Part shown: one piece after another, positions 44,837-53,615 of the stretch
Layout: the number at the start of each line of letters is the position of its first letter
How positions within the stretch are numbered: the first letter of the stretch is position 1
Assembly: GCA_027600665.1 (NCBI GenBank)
Contig: JADGJL010000005.1
Location: 62,001-126,000 of the forward strand
DNA length: 64,000 bases
Source of the DNA: Irineochytrium annulatum
Lineage: Eukaryota; Chytridiomycota; Chytridiomycetes; Chytridiales; Chytridiaceae
Direction of reading: 5' to 3'
The notes under the pieces: model-generated
What the model was told of the DNA's origin: nothing
The model's database searches: none
What the model saw: only the letters and a program-made list of their open reading frames with translations
Made by a program: the position numbers and the translations under genes

Positions 44837-45382
44837 ATGGCAGACAAAGAAGATTTGACCCGGTTCGGGGTGGCGTTTCCTACACCTCTAATTGAGCAAT
44901 TTGATCAGTATATTGAGGAACAGGGATACAAAAACCGATCCGAAGCTTTCCGTGATCTTGTTCGCAAAACATTACTTCAACCTTCCGTACAGCAATCCGA
45001 TCAGGATGTAGCTGGCACCATTGTGATGGTCTATGATCACCATATCAGTGATCTTCCCATTCGCTTGATGGAGCTCCAACATGAGGCGCATCATGACATC
45101 ATCTCCAATATGCATGTACACCTGAACCATGACCAATGCCTGGAGGTCATTGCAGTACGGGGTAACCTGGGACGGTTGCGACATCTGCATCAACAGATCC
45201 AGGTGCAAAAAGGGGTCTTGTATGCTGAGCTTTCTGTGACTTATGTGGATGAACTCAACAAACTGGCTCATGCTCAGAGTCTAGATCAGGAAGACAATCC
45301 GAATCAAAGTCAGGATCACAGTCACAGTGTGAATCAGCATGGTCACAGTCATCATCATAAACATCATCGTTCTGCCGATTAA
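44837..45382 (+). CDS. nikR: Nickel-responsive regulator NikR with His-rich tail
   Basis: 181 residues; ATG after CGCAGGAGGAGAATC. Ribbon-helix-helix DNA-binding part (TRFGVAFPTPLIEQFDQYI) and an ACT-like nickel domain. Spacing of His82, His93, His95 and Cys101 equals that of the four ligands known in E. coli NikR (His76, His87, His89, Cys95). NikR binds Ni(II) and represses nickel uptake; nikABCDE follows ~290 bases downstream after a terminator. The last ~25 residues carry nine His (HGHSHHHKHH), an extension that may bind or buffer nickel; family members are usually ~130-150 residues. Confidence 0.95.
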   Translation: MADKEDLTRFGVAFPTPLIEQFDQYIEEQGYKNRSEAFRDLVRKTLLQPSVQQSDQDVAGTIVMVYDHHISDLPIRLMELQHEAHHDIISNMHVHLNHDQCLEVIAVRGNLGRLRHLHQQIQVQKGVLYAELSVTYVDELNKLAHAQSLDQEDNPNQSQDHSHSVNQHGHSHHHKHHRSAD

Positions 45383-45428
45383 GATGAAATGAAGTGTGAG
45401 TTAATTTCTATGAAAATATAGCGAATCT

Positions 45429-45472
45429 AAAAAACAGACCTTTGGTTAGATGCCAACCGTCTGTTTTTTTTG
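45429..45472. terminator. Rho-independent terminator after nikR
   Basis: AAAAAACAGAC (45429-45439) pairs with GTCTGTTTTTT (45459-45469); inner GGTT/AACC pairing and a T run. Confidence 0.88.
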
Positions 45473-45582
45473 TTGTTTGTTACAATACCTAACTTTATGA
45501 AGCGATACAGTTGCCGGTTTATATGAATTTTCAATGATTTAATCGAATATATGAAAAAATTTGGATTTTGGAGTGAACTTTA

Positions 45583-45635
45583 TTGACATAAGTTTTTCGT
45601 TTTGTGCTACAATTTCCGTAAAAAGTAACACGGAA
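45583..45635 (+). promoter_or_regulatory. Promoter and candidate NikR operator of nikABCDE
   Basis: TTGACA (45583-45588), a 19-base spacer, and an extended -10 TGCTACAAT (TACAAT at 45608-45613). An inverted repeat TTCCGT-N10-ACGGAA (45614-45635) starts directly after the -10. Being between nikR and nikA, it is a good candidate operator for NikR, although it differs from the E. coli operator. Confidence 0.6.
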
Positions 45636-45675
45636 TAAGTGAGTGCAGCACATATTTAGAGGGGGAACGACCAGA

Positions 45676-47337
45676 ATGGGCAGATTTTCATGGAGATGGA
45701 GAAAACGAAGAACAGTTAGAACAGGATTAGGCATCCTGCTTATATGTTCTATTGGATTATCGGGTTGTGCACAGGGATCGGCACCAACAGCTTCATCAGC
45801 AGAGAATGGCCAGTCCGGAACAACCTCAACCAAGGACGAATTGGTGCTGGCTGTTGGTACCGAGCCGGAAGGCGGGTTTGATCCGACAACCGGATGGGGG
45901 CAATATGGTTCACCGCTTTTCCAGAGTACTTTGCTGAAGAGAGACGCCAAGCTTCAACTGGTTAACGATCTGGCTACGGCATACTCCGTTAGTGAAGATG
46001 GGTTAACCTGGAAGATTGCGCTTCGGGATGATGTGAAGTTCTCTGATGGGGAACCTTTGACGTCTGAGGATGTGAAATTTACGTTTGATACGGCTGCTCA
46101 GAGTGGTTCTGTGATTGATTTGACGAATATGGCTGATGTGCAGGCACCTGATGATCAAACGGTCGTATTCACACTGAAGTCGCCGCAGTCAACATTCATC
46201 AGCCTGCTGACGACACTCGGTATTGTGCCTGAACACGCCTATGGTGCTGATTATGCAGAGCATCCGGTTGGATCAGGACCGTACAAGCTGGTTCAGTGGG
46301 ACAAAGGACAACAGGCCATCGTTGAAGCCAATGAAGAGTATTACGGTAACAAGTCTGCATTCCACAAACTCACCTTCCTCTATCTGGATGAAGATGCGGC
46401 CTATGCCGCTGCACAGGCAGGTACAGTGGATATCGCTGCGATCCCGGCAGCATTTAGCAAACAACAGGTGAATGGCATGACATTAGAGGCCGTAAAAACG
46501 GTAGATAACCGGGGCATTATGTTCCCCATGCAGCCTGCTGGTGCCAAGTCGGGCGATGGTCTCCCCGCAGGGAATGATGTGACATCCGATCTGGCGATTC
46601 GCCAAGCGGTGAATGTTGTGATTGATCGTAAGGCTTTGGTTGAGGGTGTACTTGAAGGGTATGGTCGTCCCGCTTATTCCGTCAGTGATGATCTGCCTTG
46701 GAGCAATGCAGAAGCTGTATTTAAGGATGCCAATCTCGAAGAAGCGAAGCACATTCTGGCGGCTGGTGGCTGGGTGGATGTAGATAGTGATGGTATCGTC
46801 GAGAAAAACGGGGTTAAGGCCGAGTTCAATCTGCTTTATTTTGCAGGGGATTTAACAAGACAATCTCTGGCCTTAGCTGCTGCGGATATGGTTGCCCAGG
46901 CGGGGATTAAAATCAATGTTGAAGGTAAAAGCCGTGAAGAGACGAAAAAGATGGCTTACTCCAACGCTGTATTATTTGGTTGGGGCAGTCATGATCCACT
47001 GGAAACCTATAACCTCTATAGCAGTACCCACAAGGGAGAGGGATATTACAATGTAGGACTGTACAGTAATCCTGTCGTGGATTCATGGATGGAGAAGGCC
47101 CTTCAGGCCACCAGTGAGGAAGAGGCATTGCCCTACTGGAAAAAAGCGGATTGGGATGGCACAACGGGTTTCAGTTATCAGGGGGATGCACCTTGGGCGT
47201 GGCTCGTAAATATAGACCATCTGTATCTGGTTACGAATGGATTAAACATTGGCGAGCAGCAGATTCACCCCCATGGTCACGGCTGGCCAGTGACATCCAA
47301 TCTGGAGGAATGGTCCTGGGATAACAGCGCGAAATAA
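45676..47337 (+). CDS. nikA: Nickel ABC transporter substrate-binding lipoprotein
   Basis: 553 residues from ATG at 45676, preceded by AGAGGGGGA; GTG at 45643 is in frame but has no RBS. Lipobox LSGCAQ with Cys at ~28. SBP_bac_5 (peptide/nickel) fold: LVLAVGTEPEGGFDPTTGWG, the SDGEPLTSEDVKFT block and GVLEGYGRPAYS. The GTEPEGGFDPTTGWGQYG opening is typical of the nickel-binding branch. It binds nickel, often as a chelate, outside the cell. It is the first gene of a five-gene importer operon downstream of nikR. Confidence 0.92.
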   Translation: MGRFSWRWRKRRTVRTGLGILLICSIGLSGCAQGSAPTASSAENGQSGTTSTKDELVLAVGTEPEGGFDPTTGWGQYGSPLFQSTLLKRDAKLQLVNDLATAYSVSEDGLTWKIALRDDVKFSDGEPLTSEDVKFTFDTAAQSGSVIDLTNMADVQAPDDQTVVFTLKSPQSTFISLLTTLGIVPEHAYGADYAEHPVGSGPYKLVQWDKGQQAIVEANEEYYGNKSAFHKLTFLYLDEDAAYAAAQAGTVDIAAIPAAFSKQQVNGMTLEAVKTVDNRGIMFPMQPAGAKSGDGLPAGNDVTSDLAIRQAVNVVIDRKALVEGVLEGYGRPAYSVSDDLPWSNAEAVFKDANLEEAKHILAAGGWVDVDSDGIVEKNGVKAEFNLLYFAGDLTRQSLALAAADMVAQAGIKINVEGKSREETKKMAYSNAVLFGWGSHDPLETYNLYSSTHKGEGYYNVGLYSNPVVDSWMEKALQATSEEEALPYWKKADWDGTTGFSYQGDAPWAWLVNIDHLYLVTNGLNIGEQQIHPHGHGWPVTSNLEEWSWDNSAK

Positions 47338-47379
47338 GAAGTATAGCGGTAGCTTTAGCCTGAATTGGGGAGAGATTGG

Positions 47380-48375
47380 ATGACGGGCAGGAATGGATGG
47401 GCCAGATTTGTTGGTAATAAAGTGTTGCGACTCGTATCTCTATTGGTTGGAGTCAGTGTGGTGTCTTTTATATTAATGCAATTTTCCCCTGTGGACCCGA
47501 TCGAAGCTTACATTGGTGGAGATATGATCAGGGTAAGTGCCGAACAGCGCAGTTTAATCGAAGAGCGTTGGGGATTGAACGAATCTCCAATGGAACGATT
47601 GCTGACCTGGGGACAAGCACTGATTCAGGGAGATTTGGGAACATCAATGATCTATAGACAACCTGTAGCGGATATTATCCAGGAACGATTCATGAATTCT
47701 GTCGCGCTTATGGCTGTAGCCTGGCTACTGTCTGGTATCTTCGGGTTCACTCTGGGTGTAGTTGCTGCCATGAGAAGAGATTCAAGGCTGGATCGCCTGA
47801 TCTGCTGGTATTGCTACACGCTGGCCTCTACGCCGGTATTCTGGATTGCGCTGTTGCTGCTAATGGTATTTGGAGTGTGGCTCGGATGGCTTCCAGTTGG
47901 CCTTGGGGTACCCGCAGGGATGTCGGCTGATCAGGTGACCTGGGGAGATCGGGCTATTCATATGATTCTGCCAGCGTTGACTCTCAGTCTGACCGGGGTA
48001 GCTTCCATCGCGCTGCATACCCGGCAGAAGCTCATGGATGTGCTGGATTCGGATTATATTCTATTTGCGAGAGCACGGGGTGAGCGTGGATTTCAGCTGT
48101 TTCGTCGACATGGGTTCAGAAATGTTGTTTTGCCAGCGATCACGCTGCAGTTTGCTTCGTTCAGTGAACTTTTCGGCGGGGCTGTGCTGGCAGAACAGGT
48201 ATTTTCATACCCTGGCCTTGGTCAGGCAACGGTTCAAGCGGGGTTGCGTGGAGATGTTCCACTGCTGCTTGGACTTGTGATGTGCAGTGCGATTTTTGTT
48301 TTTACGGGTAATATGATTGCCGACATTCTGTATCGCTTGATCGATCCACGAATGAAGGAGGAGCTGATATCATGA
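47380..48375 (+). CDS. nikB: Nickel ABC transporter permease
   Basis: 331 residues from ATG at 47380 (GGGGAGAG upstream). DppB/NikB-type permease: an N-terminal membrane segment with RLVSLLVGVSVVSFILMQFSP, then the BPD_transp_1 EAA-type loop around FARARGERGFQLFRRHGFRNVVLP, and about six membrane segments. It pairs with NikC and overlaps its start by four bases (ATGA). Confidence 0.92.
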   Translation: MTGRNGWARFVGNKVLRLVSLLVGVSVVSFILMQFSPVDPIEAYIGGDMIRVSAEQRSLIEERWGLNESPMERLLTWGQALIQGDLGTSMIYRQPVADIIQERFMNSVALMAVAWLLSGIFGFTLGVVAAMRRDSRLDRLICWYCYTLASTPVFWIALLLLMVFGVWLGWLPVGLGVPAGMSADQVTWGDRAIHMILPALTLSLTGVASIALHTRQKLMDVLDSDYILFARARGERGFQLFRRHGFRNVVLPAITLQFASFSELFGGAVLAEQVFSYPGLGQATVQAGLRGDVPLLLGLVMCSAIFVFTGNMIADILYRLIDPRMKEELIS

Positions 48376-49373
48376 AGCAGACTGTAGAACGTTCCTCTGA
48401 GCAGACGGCAGATACAGCCCAAGTACAGAAAGTGAAAACTGCAAAACAAGAGATAAGGTACAACATTACTTCGGAATTTCTGCAAGTGGGGGCTGAACGA
48501 GAAACAAGCCAAACTAGAAGAGGAGGATATGCTCGTACCAAAGACCAACATTTCCGCAATCCTCGCCAAAGGGCGGTGATCTGGGGAAGCCTTGCAGTGA
48601 TCTGGATTATCCTTGTGTGGTCGACGGGAAGGCTACTACCCGCTGGTTCTACGCTGACTTCATTAATGGATCGAAATCTGTCTCCAACCTGGGCGCATCC
48701 ATTTGGCACAGATTGGCTCGGAAGAGATATGTTCATGCGTACGTTAAAAGGACTGGCAACCAGCATTCAAGTGGGACTACTTGCTGCATGTGGTGGCGGA
48801 TTGATCGCACTACTGCTGGGTTTGGGGGCGGCTTCTAGCCGAGTTGCTGACCGGGTAATCTCATGGATCATCGACCTGTTCCTGAGTGTGCCTCATCTGG
48901 TATCGCTGGTTATGTTGGCCTTTGTATTTGGTGGGGGTTTGGCAGGAGTGGCGGCAGCCATCGCGCTGACGCACTGGCCGAATCTGGCCCGGATTGTACG
49001 AGCGGAGATGATTCAACTGAAATCCGCGGAGTACATTCAGATTTCACACAAGTTGGGTCAATCACGATTACGGATTGCGGTGCAGCATATGCTGCCACAT
49101 TTAGTCCCGCAACTGTTTGTGGGCGTACTGTTAATTTTCCCCCATGCGATTCTGCATGAGGCAGCCATTACGTTTCTGGGGCTGGGGTTATCCCCGCAGC
49201 AACCGGCAATTGGCATTATTTTGTCAGAGTCGATGAGATATTTATCTGCTGGCATGTGGTGGCTCGCCTTTTTCCCGGGACTGGCATTGTTGCTGGTTGT
49301 TCGTGCGTTTGATGTATTGGGCAACAGTCTGAAGACGTTGACGGGTACAGGTAGTTCAAGGGAGGTGAGGTAG
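48372..49373 (+). CDS. nikC: Nickel ABC transporter permease
   Basis: 333 residues; ATG overlaps the nikB stop. A long polar N-terminal tail of ~75 residues (rich in Gln, Arg, Thr) precedes the first membrane segment, longer than the usual ~30. The DppC/NikC core is clear (LMDRNLSPTWAHPFGTDWLGRDMF; EAAITFLGLGLSPQQPAIG). It forms the second half of the channel. The next gene starts three bases after its stop. Confidence 0.92.
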   Translation: MKQTVERSSEQTADTAQVQKVKTAKQEIRYNITSEFLQVGAERETSQTRRGGYARTKDQHFRNPRQRAVIWGSLAVIWIILVWSTGRLLPAGSTLTSLMDRNLSPTWAHPFGTDWLGRDMFMRTLKGLATSIQVGLLAACGGGLIALLLGLGAASSRVADRVISWIIDLFLSVPHLVSLVMLAFVFGGGLAGVAAAIALTHWPNLARIVRAEMIQLKSAEYIQISHKLGQSRLRIAVQHMLPHLVPQLFVGVLLIFPHAILHEAAITFLGLGLSPQQPAIGIILSESMRYLSAGMWWLAFFPGLALLLVVRAFDVLGNSLKTLTGTGSSREVR

Positions 49374-49375
49374 CT

Positions 49376-50332
49376 ATGGCTCTTCTTGATATTCAGGGAT
49401 TATCGGTGTCATTTCGACGCGCTCGTGGTTGGTTTGGACATGAACGGAGTGATGTCATTCAGAATCTGGATCTTTCCATAAACGAGGGCGAGATTGTCGC
49501 TATTGTAGGCGCAAGCGGATCGGGTAAAAGTGTGCTTGCGCAGGCCATCATGGGTATTCTGCCTGCCAATGCCAAGTTGGAAGGTCGAATGAGCTACAAT
49601 GGCGAGCCCTTGACCTCAGAGCGGCAGCTTCATCTGCGTGGAGACGAACTGGTGTTAATTCCGCAATCCGTCAGTTATTTGGACCCGCTGATGAAGGTGG
49701 GGAGCCAGGTTCAGTCGGTAAGCCGGGGTGCCGGACAGAAGCGCAGATTCATGAATCAATCCCACGTGAAAAAGTCGGAGCAGGAGCTGACGGAGCGTTA
49801 TCAACTCCCACGGGGAACGGGCGAGAAATACCCGTTTGAGTTGTCCGGAGGTATGGCAAGGCGAGTGCTGATGGCTACAGCGACCTCAGGCCAGCCAAAG
49901 CTGATCATTGCCGATGAGCCGACACCAGGCATTCATCCCGAAGTGCTGGCCGAGACGATGAAGCAATTTCGCGAACTCGCAGATCAAGGCGTAGGCATCT
50001 TATGGATTACGCATGATGTTACGACTGCCCTGACGGCGGCCGATCGCATCGCTGTATTTTATGCGGGTGCCAATGTAGAGACAGCCCAGGTGGATGATTT
50101 TACGGGTAATGGAGAACGACTGCGCCATCCGTATACGAAAGCCCTTTGGAATGCGCTGCCGCAGAATGGATTTCGGCCACTCCCAGGCTCCCAGCCGTTG
50201 GCAGGTCAAGGGATCATTAGAGGATGTTCATTTGCTCCCCGCTGTAGCGCAGCAACCGCTGCATGTATCTCTGAACGTCCTCCGCGTCGTCAGATACGAG
50301 GCGGAGAAGTGAGGTGTCTCCATGTCACTTAA
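49376..50332 (+). CDS. nikD: Nickel ABC transporter ATP-binding protein
   Basis: 318 residues. Walker A GASGSGKS, signature variant LSGGMARRV, Walker B LIIADEPTPGI, switch His in ITHDV. The C-terminal oligopeptide/nickel domain has a Cys-containing block (GIIRGCSFAPRCSAATAACIS), a motif found in Opp/Dpp/Nik ATPases and known in some to hold an iron-sulphur cluster. It energises NikBC together with NikE, which overlaps it by 11 bases. Confidence 0.92.
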   Translation: MALLDIQGLSVSFRRARGWFGHERSDVIQNLDLSINEGEIVAIVGASGSGKSVLAQAIMGILPANAKLEGRMSYNGEPLTSERQLHLRGDELVLIPQSVSYLDPLMKVGSQVQSVSRGAGQKRRFMNQSHVKKSEQELTERYQLPRGTGEKYPFELSGGMARRVLMATATSGQPKLIIADEPTPGIHPEVLAETMKQFRELADQGVGILWITHDVTTALTAADRIAVFYAGANVETAQVDDFTGNGERLRHPYTKALWNALPQNGFRPLPGSQPLAGQGIIRGCSFAPRCSAATAACISERPPRRQIRGGEVRCLHVT

Positions 50333-50933
50333 AGCACAGGATGTAAGTTATCGTTACGATCAGAAATCGTGGGTGTTTCAGCAGATGAACATGCAGGTGC
50401 AACAAGGCGAAGTCGTTGGCTTGTGGGGACCGAGTGGCTGTGGGAAAACAAGTCTTGGGCGCATCCTTGCAGGATATGCCGAACCCGTGGCAGGACAAGT
50501 GTTACTGGATGGTGAACCGCTCCCTCGTACAGGGGTATGTCCGGTTCAGTTGGTGTATCAGCACCCGGAGAAAGCTGTGAATCCACGCTGGCGGATGCGT
50601 CGTGTCCTTCAGGAGGCGGCTGTACAGGATGAGCAGTTGCTCGAAGCTTTGGGGATTCAGCAAGCTTGGCTGGACCGCAGACCGGGTGAATTATCCGGTG
50701 GGGAACTGCAACGATTCTGTGTGGCGCGAGCACTCGGTACATCGACACGTTATGTGATCGCAGATGAAATGACCACAATGCTGGATGCGATCACGCAGGC
50801 ACAGATCTGGCATACCGTGATGGACGTGGCTCGCCAGCGTGATCTGGGATTACTGATCATAAGCCATGATCGGGATCTGCTGAACAGGCTGTGCGATAAA
50901 ATTATTCCGATGCCGATTGCGATGTCACTGTAA
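50322..50933 (+). CDS. nikE: Nickel ABC transporter ATP-binding protein, short form
   Basis: 203 residues. ABC ATPase with Walker A GPSGCGKT, signature LSGGELQRF, Walker B YVIADEMTTMLD and switch His ISHDR. It ends just after the ATPase core and lacks the ~60-residue C-terminal domain of usual NikE/OppF proteins (~260 residues); the paired NikD keeps its domain. The end is followed by a terminator, so the short form looks natural rather than a sequencing break. Last gene of the operon. Confidence 0.9.
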   Translation: MSLKAQDVSYRYDQKSWVFQQMNMQVQQGEVVGLWGPSGCGKTSLGRILAGYAEPVAGQVLLDGEPLPRTGVCPVQLVYQHPEKAVNPRWRMRRVLQEAAVQDEQLLEALGIQQAWLDRRPGELSGGELQRFCVARALGTSTRYVIADEMTTMLDAITQAQIWHTVMDVARQRDLGLLIISHDRDLLNRLCDKIIPMPIAMSL

Positions 50934-50998
50934 GGTTAATTATGTTTCAATAAATATATGGATTGAATAGAAAAAAAGAGAATAGAAAAGAAAACGAA

Positions 50999-51066
50999 AA
51001 GGGGTGCCCCTAGTACTGTCATTGACCATGAATGTGAGTCATGGACTTGACTACGGGGCACCCCTT
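50999..51066. terminator. Bidirectional terminator between nikE and the aminotransferase gene
   Basis: AAGGGGTGCCCC (50999-51010) and GGGGCACCCCTT (51055-51066) form a perfect 12-bp stem with an inner partial hairpin; T-rich on the minus-strand side. Confidence 0.85.
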
Positions 51067-51141
51067 GTTCCATTTTACAGATATTCGTCTTATCGATCAG
51101 CATACGTTCTGTTCGCAACGTGCATAGAGTTAACTGTCAGC

Positions 51142-52332
51142 TTATTTGTCCGACAAGTTGTTGAGCAACACAGATAATCTGCGCATCGCTTCTTCCACCG
51201 TGGAACGCGGACAGGCTACATTAATACGCATGAATCCTGTACCTTCCGTTCCAAAGGAGCTCCCATCATTAAAAGCAAGCCCTGCTTCGTGAAGCAGCAT
51301 ATTGCATAGTTGTGCATGTGGGATATTCAGCTCCCGAAAATCCATCCATAACAGATAGGTTGCTTCGGGCAGATGCATTTTGATCTCTGGCATATGTTCT
51401 GCAACATATTGCTGTACATACTCCATATTTCCGCGGATATATACCAGGCACTCCTCCAGCCATTCCTCTGCATCATTGTAAGCAGCTTCGGTCGCAACAG
51501 CCCCCAGTGTGCTGATACCGGCAAGTCCCATCGTTCTTACACCCTGCGCGAAAGATTCCCGTAACTTGGCATTTGGGATGATGATGTTGGACGTGCAGAG
51601 GCCGGGAATGTTGAACGTTTTGCTTGGAGCCGTACAGATGATACTTAGATCAGAGACGGCGTCCGAGATCAGGGTGAGCGGTGTATGAGCTCCGCGTTGG
51701 TGAACAAGATCGGCGTGAATTTCATCCGAAACGATCAGTACGTTGTATTGCAGACATAACGACGTAAGGCCTTCAAGCTCCTCCCTAGTCCATACACGTC
51801 CAACCGGATTATGTGGACTGCACAGAATCAGCATTTTGACCCGACCGGTCTGCAAGCTGGATTCCAGTTGTTCCAGATCCATCGTGTAATGACCCTTATT
51901 CTCTACCAAAGGATTGGTAATCAGTTCACGGCCTTGACCACGTACGACCTCGTAGAAGGGAGCATACACCGGAGTCTGGATGACCACTGCATCTCCCGGA
52001 TCAGTGAATCGTTGTACAGCAATGCTGAGTGCAGGCACAATACCTGGCGTGAATACGATCCAGTCATCGTTAATTTTCCAGTTGTGGCGCCGCTGCATCC
52101 AACCTGCAACGGCTGCATGATACGCCTCGGTCCGCACTGTATAACCGAAAATTCCGTGCTCCATCCGTGTTTGCAGGGCCTGGATTACGGACGGTGGAGC
52201 AGCGAAATCCATATCAGCCACCCACATCGGAAGCGCATCTGCGACGCCGAAGATATCCTCAAGTGCATCCCACTTCTCCGATCCGGTAGAGACCCGGTTA
52301 ATAGACTGATCAAATGTACTTTTATTGTTCAT
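51142..52332 (-). CDS. MalY/PatB-type PLP-dependent C-S lyase (aminotransferase class I/II fold)
   Basis: 396 residues from ATG at 52332, with AAGGGGGA eight bases before it; 13 codons upstream in frame lack support. MalY/PatB signatures: LPMWVADMDFAAPPSVIQAL, HNPVGRVWTREEL, VSDEIHADLVH, and the PLP-Lys motif TAPSKTFNIPGL. Members cleave cystathionine or other cysteine conjugates to pyruvate, ammonia and a thiol, and may modulate regulators (MalY). The gene is monocistronic. The true substrate cannot be told. Confidence 0.92.
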   Translation of the reverse strand: MNNKSTFDQSINRVSTGSEKWDALEDIFGVADALPMWVADMDFAAPPSVIQALQTRMEHGIFGYTVRTEAYHAAVAGWMQRRHNWKINDDWIVFTPGIVPALSIAVQRFTDPGDAVVIQTPVYAPFYEVVRGQGRELITNPLVENKGHYTMDLEQLESSLQTGRVKMLILCSPHNPVGRVWTREELEGLTSLCLQYNVLIVSDEIHADLVHQRGAHTPLTLISDAVSDLSIICTAPSKTFNIPGLCTSNIIIPNAKLRESFAQGVRTMGLAGISTLGAVATEAAYNDAEEWLEECLVYIRGNMEYVQQYVAEHMPEIKMHLPEATYLLWMDFRELNIPHAQLCNMLLHEAGLAFNDGSSFGTEGTGFMRINVACPRSTVEEAMRRLSVLLNNLSDK

Positions 52333-52742
52333 CGTATAAATCCCCCTTGAGTTCCGTTCCTTCGACCACAATTCGACATATCATTATCTAATACATTGGT
52401 TCATTTCGCAACTGTTGTGCATGTATGATTAACTTCATAGGTATGGTCTGGAATTCAGGACTTTATTCATATAAGAACAACTTAACGAGTCAGAGAACAG
52501 CAACAATACGACAAAGACTATTTTTGTACGCCCTTGGTCCTGTTTTGTTCATTTATCGTTTACAACCTCTTGTCAGATGCTATTATATTGCTAACATTTG
52601 ATGGGACAAATGGCTGTTATCCGAATAAGCTCGTACCCATACATGATGAGCATAACGACATGAGTCTTTTGCGTAAATCGTGCGGTTGTCATGAATCGTA
52701 TTATGCATAAGGCTGACATTTGAACTCAGGAGGCGTTTAGGG
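52333..52742. other. Divergent intergenic region
   Basis: 410 bases between the leftward lyase gene and the rightward stalk-domain gene. It must hold both promoters; no strong operator, riboswitch or terminator was recognised. Confidence 0.4.
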
Positions 52743-53432
52743 ATGAAAAGCAAAAAGTGGTTGATTGCTGCGGGTGTGTTTGGCATGGTGTTGACCGGTT
52801 CGGCAGGCGTATATGCAGGTACACAACTGGAGACGATCAAAGCTTATCTGAACCATGGGCTCGCCATCGAAGTGAACGGGCAGAAATTCACACCGACAGG
52901 TGACCAGGGCAAGAAGCTTGCGCCAATTACATACCAGGGAAGTACCTATCTCCCCGTTCGTTCGATTGCGGATGCGTTGAAAACCGAAGTGAAGTATGAT
53001 TCCCAGAACAATAAAGTAAGCATCGGCTCCTCAAGTTCCTCCGGTGGGTCGACATCCACAGGTAACAGCGGATCAACCTCCCCCTCAACAGGTACTAACA
53101 CTCAGGCTGCAGGTGTGAAGTCCAAGTATCTGCCAGCAGATTTCCCTTTACCGAAGGATGCGAAGGCGACAAGTCTCGTTGAGAACATCATGGATGGCAA
53201 CAAAAAAGTGGTGCTCACGTACACAACAAAAGAAACGTTGCTAACCGTTGGAACCTCCTACAAAGACTACTATCAGACCAAAAACTTGACTCAGAATACT
53301 CAGGATATACAGGAAGACGGCTTCAGCATCGTGGGTCGTGAAGATGGTAAATATGCCGTAACGATCACGGGTTCTGTGTCTGCAACCAACAAGGACCTGA
53401 ATGAAGTTACCGTGGTATGGGGCGAAGAGTAA
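52743..53432 (+). CDS. Secreted stalk-domain protein (copper-amine-oxidase N-terminal-like)
   Basis: 229 residues; ATG after CAGGAGGCGTTTAGGG. A signal peptide ends near VYAG. Residues ~30-95 form a stalk-type domain (GLAIEVNGQKFTP, YQGSTYLPVRSIADAL), the family often seen in Paenibacillus surface proteins and also at the end of the CotH protein in this window. A Ser/Gly/Thr linker of ~30 residues follows, then a ~100-residue C-terminal domain with no family recognised (YLPADFPLPKDAKATSL, ITGSVSATNKDLNEVTVVWG). Probably an envelope protein; function unknown. Confidence 0.88.
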   Translation: MKSKKWLIAAGVFGMVLTGSAGVYAGTQLETIKAYLNHGLAIEVNGQKFTPTGDQGKKLAPITYQGSTYLPVRSIADALKTEVKYDSQNNKVSIGSSSSSGGSTSTGNSGSTSPSTGTNTQAAGVKSKYLPADFPLPKDAKATSLVENIMDGNKKVVLTYTTKETLLTVGTSYKDYYQTKNLTQNTQDIQEDGFSIVGREDGKYAVTITGSVSATNKDLNEVTVVWGEE

Positions 53433-53524
53433 GCGACGAATATAACCACATGTCCTCATACTACCCTGCTTGAGTCGTTCAAAGTATAGTGATCCGTATT
53501 CTTCTATTATTCAAAAGGTAACGC

Positions 53525-53575
53525 CAAAAGCCGCCCGTTGAAATCGAAACAGATTTCTGCGGGCGGCTTTTATGT
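53525..53575. terminator. Bidirectional terminator between the stalk-domain and peptidase genes
   Basis: AAAAGCCGCCCG and CGGGCGGCTTTT form a perfect 12-bp stem with inner pairing of GAAATC / GATTTC. Confidence 0.9.
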
Positions 53576-53615
53576 TTAATTCATATCTGGTTCTATGCAT
53601 GGAACTGACAGTCCG

